From positions 1 through 23,293 of the forward strand of contig JAJYAH010000018.1 in the NCBI GenBank assembly GCA_021779635.1: DNA of 23,293 nt. The letters run 5' to 3'. The stretch is from Pseudomonadota bacterium. Lineage in GTDB: Bacteria > Pseudomonadota > Alphaproteobacteria > Rhizobiales > Xanthobacteraceae. The notes below the pieces were generated by a model that saw only the letters and a list, made by a program, of their open reading frames with translations, was not told the DNA's origin and did no database searches. Shown here in pieces: positions 1-7,035 of the stretch; position 1 is the stretch's first letter; each line of letters opens with the position of its first letter. The position numbers and the translations under genes were made by a program.

Positions 1-543
1 CTGGCGGACAGCAATTGTGCATGGTGCCATGGCTCGTGGGGCCAAGGTCATGCGACCGCACCGGTGTTGGCCGGGCAGTGGGCCCCATACCTTGAACGTC
101 AACTTTTAGGGTTTCGGGAGCATTCGCTGGATAGCCCCTCTGCCCGACAATACATGTGGGGCGCAGCCGAAAGGCTTAATCCGGCGACGGCTCACGCTTT
201 GGCCGTCTACTTTTCGACCCTGACTGCCGAGCCCGCGAGTGACGGAGACGAGCGGCTCGCGGCAGCAGGGGAACGCATCTACCGAGATGGCATTCCGGAT
301 TCCAATCTCCCGTCGTGTGTTCCCTGTCATGGTCTCGCTGCAGAAGGTCTCGGAGGGATTCCGCGGTTGGGCGGCCAATCCTACAACTATTTGAAACGGA
401 AGCTCGATCAGTGGGGAAGGGGGTATGATGCGGCGACGCCGCCTCCAATGCCCGAGATTGCCGGCAAATTCTCGGAAAGCGAAATTGAGGCGCTGGCGTC
501 CTACCTAAGCTTCATAGGAAGCAGACGCCAAGCCACACGATAG
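1..543 (+). CDS. Diheme cytochrome c (c4-like), 5' end outside the window
   Basis: The reading frame is open from base 1 and ends with TAG at 541-543, so only the C-terminal 180 residues are present. Two haem c attachment motifs are visible: CAWCH (codons at 16-30) and CVPCH (316-330), about 100 residues apart. That is the arrangement of two-domain cytochromes of the c4/c553 group, which carry electrons in the periplasm, often to terminal oxidases. The stretch GGIPRLGGQ after the second haem and PPMPEIAGKFS near the C-terminus (with the likely axial Met) are typical of class I cytochrome domains. The start, signal peptide and any upstream oxidase or dehydrogenase partner are outside the window. 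The gene converges with the YHS gene at 566-946, leaving only 22 bases between them. Confidence 0.88.
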   Translation: MADSNCAWCHGSWGQGHATAPVLAGQWAPYLERQLLGFREHSLDSPSARQYMWGAAERLNPATAHALAVYFSTLTAEPASDGDERLAAAGERIYRDGIPDSNLPSCVPCHGLAAEGLGGIPRLGGQSYNYLKRKLDQWGRGYDAATPPPMPEIAGKFSESEIEALASYLSFIGSRRQATR

Positions 544-565
544 ATGACCGAGCGTGGTCAGGCCT

Positions 566-946
566 TCAGCAGCCGCGATGATGACGGTGCTGTCCCTGAT
601 CGCGGCTGGTACCGAGCGGCTCGCCAGATGCGGAATTGTGCGCGAGATATTTTTCCGGGTCAGCTTCAAACGCGTCCCGGCTCTGGCGGTTCTCGAAATA
701 GTAGGCCCGACCTTGGTATACAGTCGAGATCGGCGCTCCTGACGCGGCAAAGGCATGACCGCTCACTGGGTCGAACAAGTTGCCGGGGCGGTTGCCCGCC
801 GAAGGCGGCACCGTGTCGCGGCGGTCGTCATCGTGATGGTGCGTCCTGGAGTCTCCCACGCCGCAGCCTCCGCCCATCCGTGTCATGAGAAAGAATGCTC
901 CGATCGCCAGCGCGATCCAGAGCCAATTTTGTCCGAGCCATTCCAT
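566..946 (-). CDS. Small membrane-anchored YHS-domain protein, cysteine-less motif
   Basis: A 126-residue protein. Its ATG at 946 follows a strong AGGAGG ribosome site. Residues 5-22 form one membrane helix, followed by a Gly/Cys stretch, a His/Asp-rich segment (HHHDDD) and a YHS domain at about 57-100 (DPVSGHAF, then YYFENRQSRDAF and ADPEKY). YHS domains occur in metal-handling and oxygenase proteins and usually begin DPVCGM. Here the Cys is Ser, so metal binding through that Cys is lost, although the His/Asp-rich linker and His-rich C-terminus (HRHHRGC) could still bind metal. It lies 58 bases after the cyclopropane synthase on the same strand and is probably in its transcript. A paralogue that keeps the Cys is at 4195-4542. 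The exact function is unknown. Confidence 0.85.
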   Translation of the reverse strand: MEWLGQNWLWIALAIGAFFLMTRMGGGCGVGDSRTHHHDDDRRDTVPPSAGNRPGNLFDPVSGHAFAASGAPISTVYQGRAYYFENRQSRDAFEADPEKYLAHNSASGEPLGTSRDQGQHRHHRGC

Positions 947-1004
947 TTCGGCCTCCTGTAACTATCGGCATGAGACGAGTACTGTCCCTACGGACTTCGT
1001 CGAA

Positions 1005-2291
1005 CTAGCCCGCGAGCCCCCGCGTCGCAGCGCAAGCGAGGTAGTCACGCGTGAGTGGTACTGCGTCGATCTTCTTGCTCAACTGGATTTGAAAGACGAC
1101 GAGGCCGGAGTGGCGAAATCCGGCCTCGCATCCCGCGAGATAGAACTCCCACATGCGGCAGAATCGCTGATCATAGAGCGCAGCAACGCGATCGCGGCTC
1201 GCCATGAAACGTTGCCGCCATGCCCTCAGCGTTTCGGCGTAGTGCACACGCAGCACCTCGATATCGGTGATATAGAGACCGGCACGCTCAATGACCGGAA
1301 CGACTTCGGAGAGTGCTGGAGCATAGCCGCCGGGAAAGATGTACTTCTGCATCCACGGCTGTGCCCCGCTCGGCCCGCTCGCAGAGCCGATGGTATGCAC
1401 CAGACCGACTCCGTCATCGGTCAACAAGTCCCGAAGCTTCTCGAAATATTCCCGATAGTGCCCGACACCAACATGTTCGAACATCCCAACGGATACAATG
1501 CGGTCGTATAGGCCGTTTTCATGCCGAAAATCCTTCAGGTGGAAATGCACGCGGTCACCGAGTCCCGCTTTGGCGGCGCGCTCGTTGGCGTAGCGGTGCT
1601 GCTCGGTAGAGAGGGTGATACCGGTGACGTCGATGCCTGACGTTTCAGCGAGGTGCAGAGCCAGCCCGCCCCAACCCGACCCGATATCGAGCACCTTGTG
1701 ACCCGGACGCAGAAGCAGCTTGGCTGAGAGGAGATCTTTCTTTTGTCGTTGTGCGACCTCCAGCGTATCGTCTAGCGACTGGTAGTAAGCGCAGGAATAT
1801 TGCCTGTCGCTGTCCAAGAAGAGCCCGTAAAGCGCATCCGACAAGTCATAGTGATGCGCGACGTTGGCGCGCGCGACGGAAGCAGGATTGTACTGAGTGA
1901 CACGTCGCATCAGTCGCCGTGCGGCGCTGCCGACGCGTTGCACCCAATGTCCGTCGTGCCAGCCGAGATTGCCCAGACAGAGATCGAGTAGGTCGTAGAT
2001 GTTGCCGCCCTCGACCACGAGCGTGCCACCCACATAGGCTTCGCCGAGCGAGAGATCGGGATTGAATGCCAGCCGCCGCACGGTCGCCCAATCTGTAATA
2101 CGAATCGTCGCGACGGGACTGCCGGAGCCGAAGCCAAACCTGCGGCCGTCGGGCGCGATCAACGTAAGCATGCCGCGTTGGATGACTCGCCGCAGTACGG
2201 CTTGCAGGAGCGTCAGAGAAGCGCGCGTCGGCGATCCCGAAGACGGCATCGGAGCAAATCGCTGATCTTCATTCGCAGAAATAGTGGACAT
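1005..2291 (-). CDS. cfa: Cyclopropane-fatty-acyl-phospholipid synthase
   Basis: A 428-residue enzyme that transfers a methylene group from S-adenosylmethionine to the double bond of membrane phospholipid acyl chains, a change linked to acid, heat and stationary-phase tolerance. The SAM-binding motif VLDIGSGWGG is at residues 200-209. Family hallmarks include HHYDLSDALY (146-155), QYSCAYY (164-170), the active-site region FEHVG (271-275) and YIFPGG (317-322). Length is slightly above the roughly 380-400 usual for the family, with a variable N-terminal lead. The start is ATG at 2291 with a weak GAGACGA upstream. The gene is divergent from the thiolase at 2450. The FNR/FixK-like box at 2359-2372 between them is placed so that it could serve both promoters. 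Confidence 0.95.
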   Translation of the reverse strand: MSTISANEDQRFAPMPSSGSPTRASLTLLQAVLRRVIQRGMLTLIAPDGRRFGFGSGSPVATIRITDWATVRRLAFNPDLSLGEAYVGGTLVVEGGNIYDLLDLCLGNLGWHDGHWVQRVGSAARRLMRRVTQYNPASVARANVAHHYDLSDALYGLFLDSDRQYSCAYYQSLDDTLEVAQRQKKDLLSAKLLLRPGHKVLDIGSGWGGLALHLAETSGIDVTGITLSTEQHRYANERAAKAGLGDRVHFHLKDFRHENGLYDRIVSVGMFEHVGVGHYREYFEKLRDLLTDDGVGLVHTIGSASGPSGAQPWMQKYIFPGGYAPALSEVVPVIERAGLYITDIEVLRVHYAETLRAWRQRFMASRDRVAALYDQRFCRMWEFYLAGCEAGFRHSGLVVFQIQLSKKIDAVPLTRDYLACAATRGLAG

Positions 2292-2358
2292 ATTCGTCTC
2301 GCGCCTCGAATTCTCATCACCACTTTAAGGTCATTACCCCTTCGTTGATCCGCGAAGC

Positions 2359-2372
2359 TTGATCTGCGTTAA
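2359..2372. promoter_or_regulatory. FNR/FixK-like box between cfa and thiolase
   Basis: TTGATCTGCGTTAA matches TTGA-N6-TCAA with one change. Its centre (2365.5) predicts starts of transcription near 2407 on the plus strand and near 2324 on the minus strand for a -41.5 activator site. These would give leaders of about 43 bases to the thiolase ATG and 33 bases to the cfa ATG. CATATC at 2393-2398 is a possible -10 for the plus direction. Confidence 0.55.
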
Positions 2373-2449
2373 AGATAGCGATCGGAAACTCTCATATCGT
2401 CTTTTGCAGATCGTGACGGCTGTCCGGCCGAAACAGTGCGAGAGAGCCG

Positions 2450-3637
2450 ATGAAGCAAACCAACGTGGTGCTCTGTGCCCCAGTTCGAACCGCAATCGGA
2501 ACGTACGGCGGCTCGCTAAAGGACGTCGTCGCGCCGGACTTGGGCGCGGCTGTTATCAAGCAAACCCTGTCTCGCGCGAAAATCGAAGGCGGCGCGATCG
2601 ATACTGTCGTGATGGGCCAAGTGGTCCAAGCCGGAGCAAAAATGAATCCAGCGCGCCAGGCGGCGATCAAGGCCGGCGTTCCGGCGAACGTGCCCGCCAT
2701 GACTGTCAACCGGGTCTGTGGCTCAGGGGCACAAGCTATCGCGACAGCTGCTCAGGAGATCATGCTTGGGCTCGCCCGCGGTGCTGTGGCCGGCGGTATG
2801 GAGAACATGGATCAGTCGCCTTACCTGATGGCCGGCGGGCGCTGGGGTTACCGGATGGGCGATGCGCAGATCTACGACAGCATGCTGCGTGACGGACTGA
2901 ACGACGCTTTCTGCGATCAACATTCGGGCTGGGTGACGGAGGATTTAGTCAGCAAATTCCAGATTACGCGTGACGCTCAGGATCGCTGGGCATTGCGCAC
3001 CCAGGAGAGGTTCGGAGCCGCGCAGGCAGCCGGCAAGTTCGACGCCGAGATTGCGCCTGTGGAGGTGCCAACGCGAAAAGGTCCGCTCGTCTTTCGGAAG
3101 GATGAGAATAACCGGCCAGATACAACACTCGAAACTCTTTCCAAGCTCAGGCCGGCCTTTCGCAAGGACGGTACGATCACCGCGGGTAACGCGCCGGGCC
3201 TCAACAGCGGCGCTGCCGCAATGGTCGTTGCCGATGAAGCGTGGACTGAAGAGCGCGGCATTGAGCCGATGGCGCGGTTGGTCGCCTTTGGTGTGGGTGC
3301 AGTCGATCCGGGGATGTTCGGGCTTGGGCCGGTGCCGGCAGTCCGGCAGGCCTTGGAGCGGGCCGGATGGAAGCTTGCCGACCTCGAACGCGTTGAAATC
3401 AATGAGGCCTTTGCTGCAATCGTCCTGGCGGTGACGCGTGAGCTTGGATTGAGCGAGGATATTGTCAATGTGGAAGGCGGCGCCATCGCGCACGGCCATC
3501 CTATCGGCGCGACCGGCGCCGTACTGACGACGCGCGTGCTCCATGCGATGCGTCGTGAGGGCATACGACGTAGCATGGTCACGTTGTGCATCGGCGGCGG
3601 CCAGGGCGTGGCGCTGGCGCTCGAAGCGGTCCGATGA
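2450..3637 (+). CDS. Acetyl-CoA acetyltransferase (thiolase)
   Basis: A 395-residue thiolase, the usual length for biosynthetic acetoacetyl-CoA thiolases (PhaA/AtoB type), which join two acetyl-CoA units in polyhydroxybutyrate synthesis or cleave acetoacetyl-CoA in breakdown. All catalytic residues are present: nucleophile C90 in NRVCGSGAQA, NEAFA, H350 in HGHPIGATGA and C380 in CIGGGQGVAL. The start is ATG at 2450 with GAGAG just upstream. The next gene encodes a phasin-like protein, which supports a storage-polymer role, but no reductase (phaB) or synthase (phaC) is in the window. It is probably the first gene of a four-gene transcript reaching 4861, under the box at 2359-2372. The biosynthetic or degradative direction cannot be settled from sequence. 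Confidence 0.95.
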   Translation: MKQTNVVLCAPVRTAIGTYGGSLKDVVAPDLGAAVIKQTLSRAKIEGGAIDTVVMGQVVQAGAKMNPARQAAIKAGVPANVPAMTVNRVCGSGAQAIATAAQEIMLGLARGAVAGGMENMDQSPYLMAGGRWGYRMGDAQIYDSMLRDGLNDAFCDQHSGWVTEDLVSKFQITRDAQDRWALRTQERFGAAQAAGKFDAEIAPVEVPTRKGPLVFRKDENNRPDTTLETLSKLRPAFRKDGTITAGNAPGLNSGAAAMVVADEAWTEERGIEPMARLVAFGVGAVDPGMFGLGPVPAVRQALERAGWKLADLERVEINEAFAAIVLAVTRELGLSEDIVNVEGGAIAHGHPIGATGAVLTTRVLHAMRREGIRRSMVTLCIGGGQGVALALEAVR

Positions 3638-3700
3638 TGAGAACCCGATAACGTCACCTTTCGGCTAGAGTAGGAATTGTCGATCTAAGGAGCACATACA

Positions 3701-4129
3701 ATGGATACGAAGAACAATACGTTTGCGATGGGCACCGATCAGATGAAAGCGTTGTTCGCGTGGTGGAGTCCGGGGGACGACGGCAGCGACGGCATCGGTC
3801 GCCGCCAGATCAGCCGATTCCAGAAGTTGGGCGGGGAGCTTCAGAAGGCGTGCATTGACGCCTGCAACAGCGAAATGAGCGCGATGTTCAGCGGCAATGG
3901 TCGCCTTGGTCATTCGTTCCAGGAACTCCTCCAGGTCCGCCGGCCACAAGAGGTATGGGCCGCGGAAGCCGAGATGATGGCCGCTATGTTGGAAGAGGGG
4001 TCGGAGCGGGCGAAACGGTGGACTGAATTCACACAGAAGATTCAGGATTGCTGCGCCGCGACGACGCGAGAGGCGGCTGCCGATCTCCGCGAGGTAACTC
4101 AGGCTGCAGCCCCACGGTCAGAAAGTTAG
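3701..4129 (+). CDS. Phasin-like protein
   Basis: A 142-residue, largely helical, charged and Ala-rich protein without a signal peptide or membrane helix. The segment ELLQVRRPQEVWAAEAEM followed by a second amphipathic helix resembles the phasin pattern (a 'short stretch of residues linked to PQE' before a long helix). Phasins coat polyhydroxyalkanoate granules. Its position 63 bases after a thiolase fits that. AAGGAG precedes the ATG by a good distance. The four Cys residues (near 51, 55 and the pair CC at about 117) are not usual for phasins. It could instead be another helical stress-associated protein. Assignment is by pattern and context only. Confidence 0.6.
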   Translation: MDTKNNTFAMGTDQMKALFAWWSPGDDGSDGIGRRQISRFQKLGGELQKACIDACNSEMSAMFSGNGRLGHSFQELLQVRRPQEVWAAEAEMMAAMLEEGSERAKRWTEFTQKIQDCCAATTREAAADLREVTQAAAPRSES

Positions 4130-4194
4130 AGCAGATTAACCGCTGTCCGCCATGCCAGCCGGCCGTAAGGGTTGTCCCAAGAGAGAGCAGCATC

Positions 4195-4542
4195 ATGAAC
4201 GCGTTTCTTTATTTTGCCCTGTGGGCCGGTGTCATCTTCCTGATGATGCGGTTTGGCTGTGGCGCTCACGTCATGGGACATGGCCACGCGGACCATGAAG
4301 AGCGTCCTGGTGGTTCGACGGGAGCAGCTGGAAAAGCACCATGGAAAGCGCCGGAGACCGACATCGATCCCGTTTGCCGGATGAGTGTGCGAACCGACAG
4401 CGCCAGGTCATCGGTATACCGCGGCACGGTCTATTACTTCTGTTCAACCGAGCACCGCGACGCGTTCGAGGCCGAACCAGAGCGCTACGTCGGGCCGCAA
4501 ACCGGCGCTGCACCAACACGGATGGAGCACCAACATGGCTGA
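4195..4542 (+). CDS. Small membrane-anchored YHS-domain protein, Cys-containing
   Basis: A 115-residue protein with one membrane helix at about 4-20, a His-rich segment (HVMGHGHADH) and a YHS domain beginning DPVCRM, with YYFCSTEHRDAF and AEPERY following. Cys and His residues of the domain are kept, so a role in binding a transition metal such as copper is plausible, as in YHS proteins beside heavy-metal pumps. I chose ATG 4195 because upstream codons in this frame overlap the phasin-like gene; GAGAGAG lies just before it. Its last eight bases overlap the next gene, suggesting translational coupling. It is a paralogue of the cysteine-less protein at 566-946, with the same helix, His-rich linker and YHS order. 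Confidence 0.85.
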   Translation: MNAFLYFALWAGVIFLMMRFGCGAHVMGHGHADHEERPGGSTGAAGKAPWKAPETDIDPVCRMSVRTDSARSSVYRGTVYYFCSTEHRDAFEAEPERYVGPQTGAAPTRMEHQHG

Positions 4543-4861
4543 ATCTCTCCGCAACTTCGCGAGCAACCGTCCTGGCACGCCCCTATTCAACAGCGCACGG
4601 GAGGTGCCACGCATTCCGCTGGTAACGTTCGGGCTGAGCCTGGGCCTGTTCCTCGCTATTACCTACATCCTCTGCGTCAGCTTTGATCTGCTGTTTCCGA
4701 ACCAGGCAATGTACCCAAGCTGGCAACGGCTCCTGCCAGGATTCACCTGGTTGACATGGTCAAGCTTCCTGCTCGGTCTTATCGAGAGCTTTCTCTATGC
4801 CTGGTACGTCGCGCTGATCTTCTGCCCGTTATTCAATTTCCTCGCAGCGAGATCGAAGTGA
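4535..4861 (+). CDS. Two-helix membrane protein, DUF5676-like
   Basis: A 108-residue protein. Its ATG at 4535 lies inside the end of the YHS gene with GGAG upstream. It has a short polar N-terminus, one hydrophobic helix (about 30-51, TFGLSLGLFLAITYILC), a loop containing LPGFTW, and a second helix (about 72-98). The pattern of a first helix, a conserved Pro-Gly-Phe-x-Trp loop and a second helix ending in NFL matches the DUF5676 membrane family as I recall it, which is often found beside YHS and heavy-metal genes. No biochemical function is known. The overlap with the YHS gene indicates that the two proteins are made together and may interact in the inner membrane. Confidence 0.72.
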   Translation: MAESLRNFASNRPGTPLFNSAREVPRIPLVTFGLSLGLFLAITYILCVSFDLLFPNQAMYPSWQRLLPGFTWLTWSSFLLGLIESFLYAWYVALIFCPLFNFLAARSK

Positions 4862-4880
4862 CGGAGCGAGGAACGCTTCG
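4862..4880. terminator. Candidate hairpin between convergent genes
   Basis: A 7-bp stem (CGGAGCG / CGCTTCG, one G-T wobble) with loop AGGAA lies directly after the stop codon at 4861 and before the convergent gene ending at 4924. There is no T run, so termination is only suggested by position. Confidence 0.3.
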
Positions 4881-4923
4881 GTTCAAGGGCTAGTCAGGCC
4901 GCAGGCGCTTTGGAACGGCGCAA

Positions 4924-5994
4924 CTAGTTCTCCCAGGAAAGAATCTCCCAATTGTCCGCGGTGGCTCTCTCGGGCATCCATTCGGGAAGCGCCATTCGAA
5001 AATAAGCTGCCAGTGCATACGCATGAGGCTCATAGGTCGATCGGATCCGCGTCAGCTCTGCTCCCATAGACCGGTCAAGATGGAGTGGGGTTCGTCCGCT
5101 GACGACGACGGCGCAAAGGTGTTCGAACTGCTGTTCGCTCAGTCGACTTTCCCGGGGTAATTTCGCAGGTGACCGGAACAGAGACGCGGAGTGTACCAAT
5201 GTGTGACGACCGGCGGCGAAGGTGAATTGCGCCTGGCGCTTGAGGTCATCATTCGCGCTGAGCATCACGAGCGCGCTAACGTCAATGATGGTGGTCAATG
5301 CCGCAAGCCAGGATTGGTTGGGATGCTGGGAGCGGTAGTAGGCCAGCATAGGATACGACAGGTGATTTTGAAGCAGGTCGAGCGACCATTCTTCCCATTC
5401 GGCAAGCCTGGCCTCAAGTTTTGCAGGATTGCTTCCACGTCGAAGTATGAATTCGACTGCGGACGGAGGTGAGCCGGCCCGTGCGTCGAGCAGCAGTATG
5501 CGAAGCTCGCGGTTGGAGAATGATTGATAGAGTACTGGAAGATAACCAATAACCAGGCCGAGAAAGGTGAATCCAAACGCAGCCTCGACCACCATCACGT
5601 ACTTTGATGCGAGCGTCTGCGGCTCGCCAGTGCCCAGAGTAAAAAACGAGCTGGCGCTGAAATAGAGATCGTCTGCAAGACTCGACGGAGCATCGCTGGC
5701 TCCGCGTCCAATGGACCATTGCAGCGTTGCGAATGCGACGATGAGGCTGATGACCCAGAAGGAGAGAAGCAGCAGTAAGGAGAGGGGGCCATAGATCCCG
5801 AGATACTTGTCGCGCCGCTGCTCAGATCGAACGAGCCGAGCGATTGCTGCGTACGGCACCCAAGTCACATGATAAAAGATCCGAGTGATTGCTGGGAGCC
5901 TGCGCACGTGGCGGGCAACGACAACCGTTTGAAAGGCATCCGAGACGGCGGCTGCCAACAGCGCAAGCCCAAGGACACCTGCGATCAGATGCAT
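4924..5994 (-). CDS. Ion-channel-like membrane protein with long cytosolic domain
   Basis: A 356-residue protein. I start it at ATG 5994, which has AAGGA upstream; the frame extends to a TTG at 6069 but without a ribosome site. Residues 1-16, about 70-91 and 135-156 are membrane helices. Between the last two lies a re-entrant segment, DDLYFSASSFFTLGTGEP (108-125), that looks like the pore helix and filter of two-helix potassium channels (usual filter TxGYG/TxGFG). The filter here reads TLGTG, so selectivity is uncertain. The C-terminal ~195 residues are soluble and helical, with no RCK (TrkA-N) nucleotide motif that I can see. The transcript is divergent from the ICMT-like gene; the box at 6073-6086 predicts a 44-base leader. 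Confidence 0.75.
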   Translation of the reverse strand: MHLIAGVLGLALLAAAVSDAFQTVVVARHVRRLPAITRIFYHVTWVPYAAIARLVRSEQRRDKYLGIYGPLSLLLLLSFWVISLIVAFATLQWSIGRGASDAPSSLADDLYFSASSFFTLGTGEPQTLASKYVMVVEAAFGFTFLGLVIGYLPVLYQSFSNRELRILLLDARAGSPPSAVEFILRRGSNPAKLEARLAEWEEWSLDLLQNHLSYPMLAYYRSQHPNQSWLAALTTIIDVSALVMLSANDDLKRQAQFTFAAGRHTLVHSASLFRSPAKLPRESRLSEQQFEHLCAVVVSGRTPLHLDRSMGAELTRIRSTYEPHAYALAAYFRMALPEWMPERATADNWEILSWEN

Positions 5995-6072
5995 TGAGAA
6001 TTCCTTGCGAATTGCGTTTTGCGTTTCTTGATTGGCAATTTGTAAGGATCGCGCACTTCCTGAATACAATCC

Positions 6073-6086
6073 TTAACTTGAGTCAA
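6073..6086. promoter_or_regulatory. FNR/FixK-like box for the channel-like gene
   Basis: TTAACTTGAGTCAA differs from TTGA-N6-TCAA at one core base. Its centre (6079.5) predicts a minus-strand start near 6038, 44 bases ahead of the ATG at 5994. The form TTAAC recurs in the boxes at 9886 and 16570. Confidence 0.5.
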
Positions 6087-6188
6087 AGATGTTGCTTTCG
6101 CATCTCCCGTTCAAAAGTGAGCGTCGACTGCATTGATCACATGCCTCGCTGGCTCATGCGGGATGATGTGCAGTTCCCCGATCCCGAC

Positions 6189-6202
6189 TTGATCGAGATT
6201 AA
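6189..6202. promoter_or_regulatory. FNR/FixK-like box for the ICMT-like operon
   Basis: TTGATCGAGATTAA differs from the consensus at one core base and is nearly identical to the box at 9298 (TTGATCAAGATTAA). The centre (6195.5) predicts transcription from about 6237, so the ATG at 6284 has a 47-base leader, whereas an ATG at 6227 would be upstream of the start. Confidence 0.55.
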
Positions 6203-6283
6203 GGAATTCCGAGTGCGGTTCAAGCCATGAAGAACTCAACACGCTGTACCGTGTGTGGATCTTTCCTGCAGAGAGTCGGCAAC

Positions 6284-6937
6284 ATGGATACTAACATCGA
6301 GCACTCGGATTTCTGGGCAGCTGCGATCATCATGATCGTCATAGCGTCCTGGCTTTTCTATCGTTATTTCGCGCCGAAAACCTGGCGCGAATGGGCGGGG
6401 GCGGGCCTTGTCCAGGCGTTCATCATCGCGCTCTATGCCGAGATGTATGGCTTCCCGCTCACGATCTATCTGCTTGTCCGGTTCTTTCATCTGGATCGTA
6501 CCAGCCTCAATGCCAACCTGTGGTCGACGCTGCTTGGAATGGGCGAGGTAGGCATGATGATTTCGATGCTGGTCGGATACGCCCTGCTATTCGTCGGCAT
6601 TGGTTTGTTCATTCAGGGGTGGCGCGAGCTGTACCGCGCACATCAGGAAAACCGTCTCGCCACAGATGGACTCTACGGCCTGGTCAGGCATCCGCAGTAC
6701 ACCGGCCTGTTTATCGGGCTTTTCGGCGAGGGCATAGTGCACTGGCCGACCGTATTCTCCGTAATCCTGTTTCCCATCATCGTGCTTGTCTACACGTTGC
6801 TGGCGTACCGCGAGGAGCGGTACATGCTGGAGCGGTTTGGACAACAGTATCGGATCTACCGGCAACAAGTGCCGATGTTCTTCCCCGGTCAGCACAGTTG
6901 GAAGCAATTCATCAACCGCTCGCAGATGGGGTTTTGA
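6284..6937 (+). CDS. Isoprenylcysteine-carboxyl-methyltransferase-like membrane protein
   Basis: A 217-residue integral membrane protein with about five hydrophobic helices. The C-terminal half carries the ICMT/phospholipid methyltransferase signature: LATDGLYGLVRHPQYTG, then a hydrophobic hairpin, an EER motif (YREERYMLERFG) and YRQQVPMFFP. In this fold RHPxYxG and the EE pair bind S-adenosylmethionine. Bacteria lack prenylated CAAX proteins, so the substrate is probably a lipid, a quinone-related or an exported compound; it cannot be named. I chose ATG 6284 (MDTNIEH) over ATG 6227 because of the predicted transcription start at about 6237. It probably leads an operon with the HtrA protease (98 bases downstream) and the EamA transporter. 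Confidence 0.82.
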   Translation: MDTNIEHSDFWAAAIIMIVIASWLFYRYFAPKTWREWAGAGLVQAFIIALYAEMYGFPLTIYLLVRFFHLDRTSLNANLWSTLLGMGEVGMMISMLVGYALLFVGIGLFIQGWRELYRAHQENRLATDGLYGLVRHPQYTGLFIGLFGEGIVHWPTVFSVILFPIIVLVYTLLAYREERYMLERFGQQYRIYRQQVPMFFPGQHSWKQFINRSQMGF

Positions 6938-7035
6938 CCTCTTGTCGATGCAATTCGGCCACGGCTCCCTATTGGCCAGACCGTGTGCAGGTGATGTCAG
7001 ACCGCTGCCGCTCGCCGTCGCTCCTGGGGATGGTC

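Noticed and set aside
885..1511. Plus-strand 208-codon frame
   Set aside because: It is the complement of the YHS and cfa genes and shows no family motif or ribosome site.
6140..6230. 29-codon frame ending in an ATGA overlap with ATG 6227, suggesting a leader peptide coupled to the ICMT-like gene
   Set aside because: The box at 6189-6202 lies inside it and predicts transcription from about 6237, downstream of the whole frame; it has no ribosome site.
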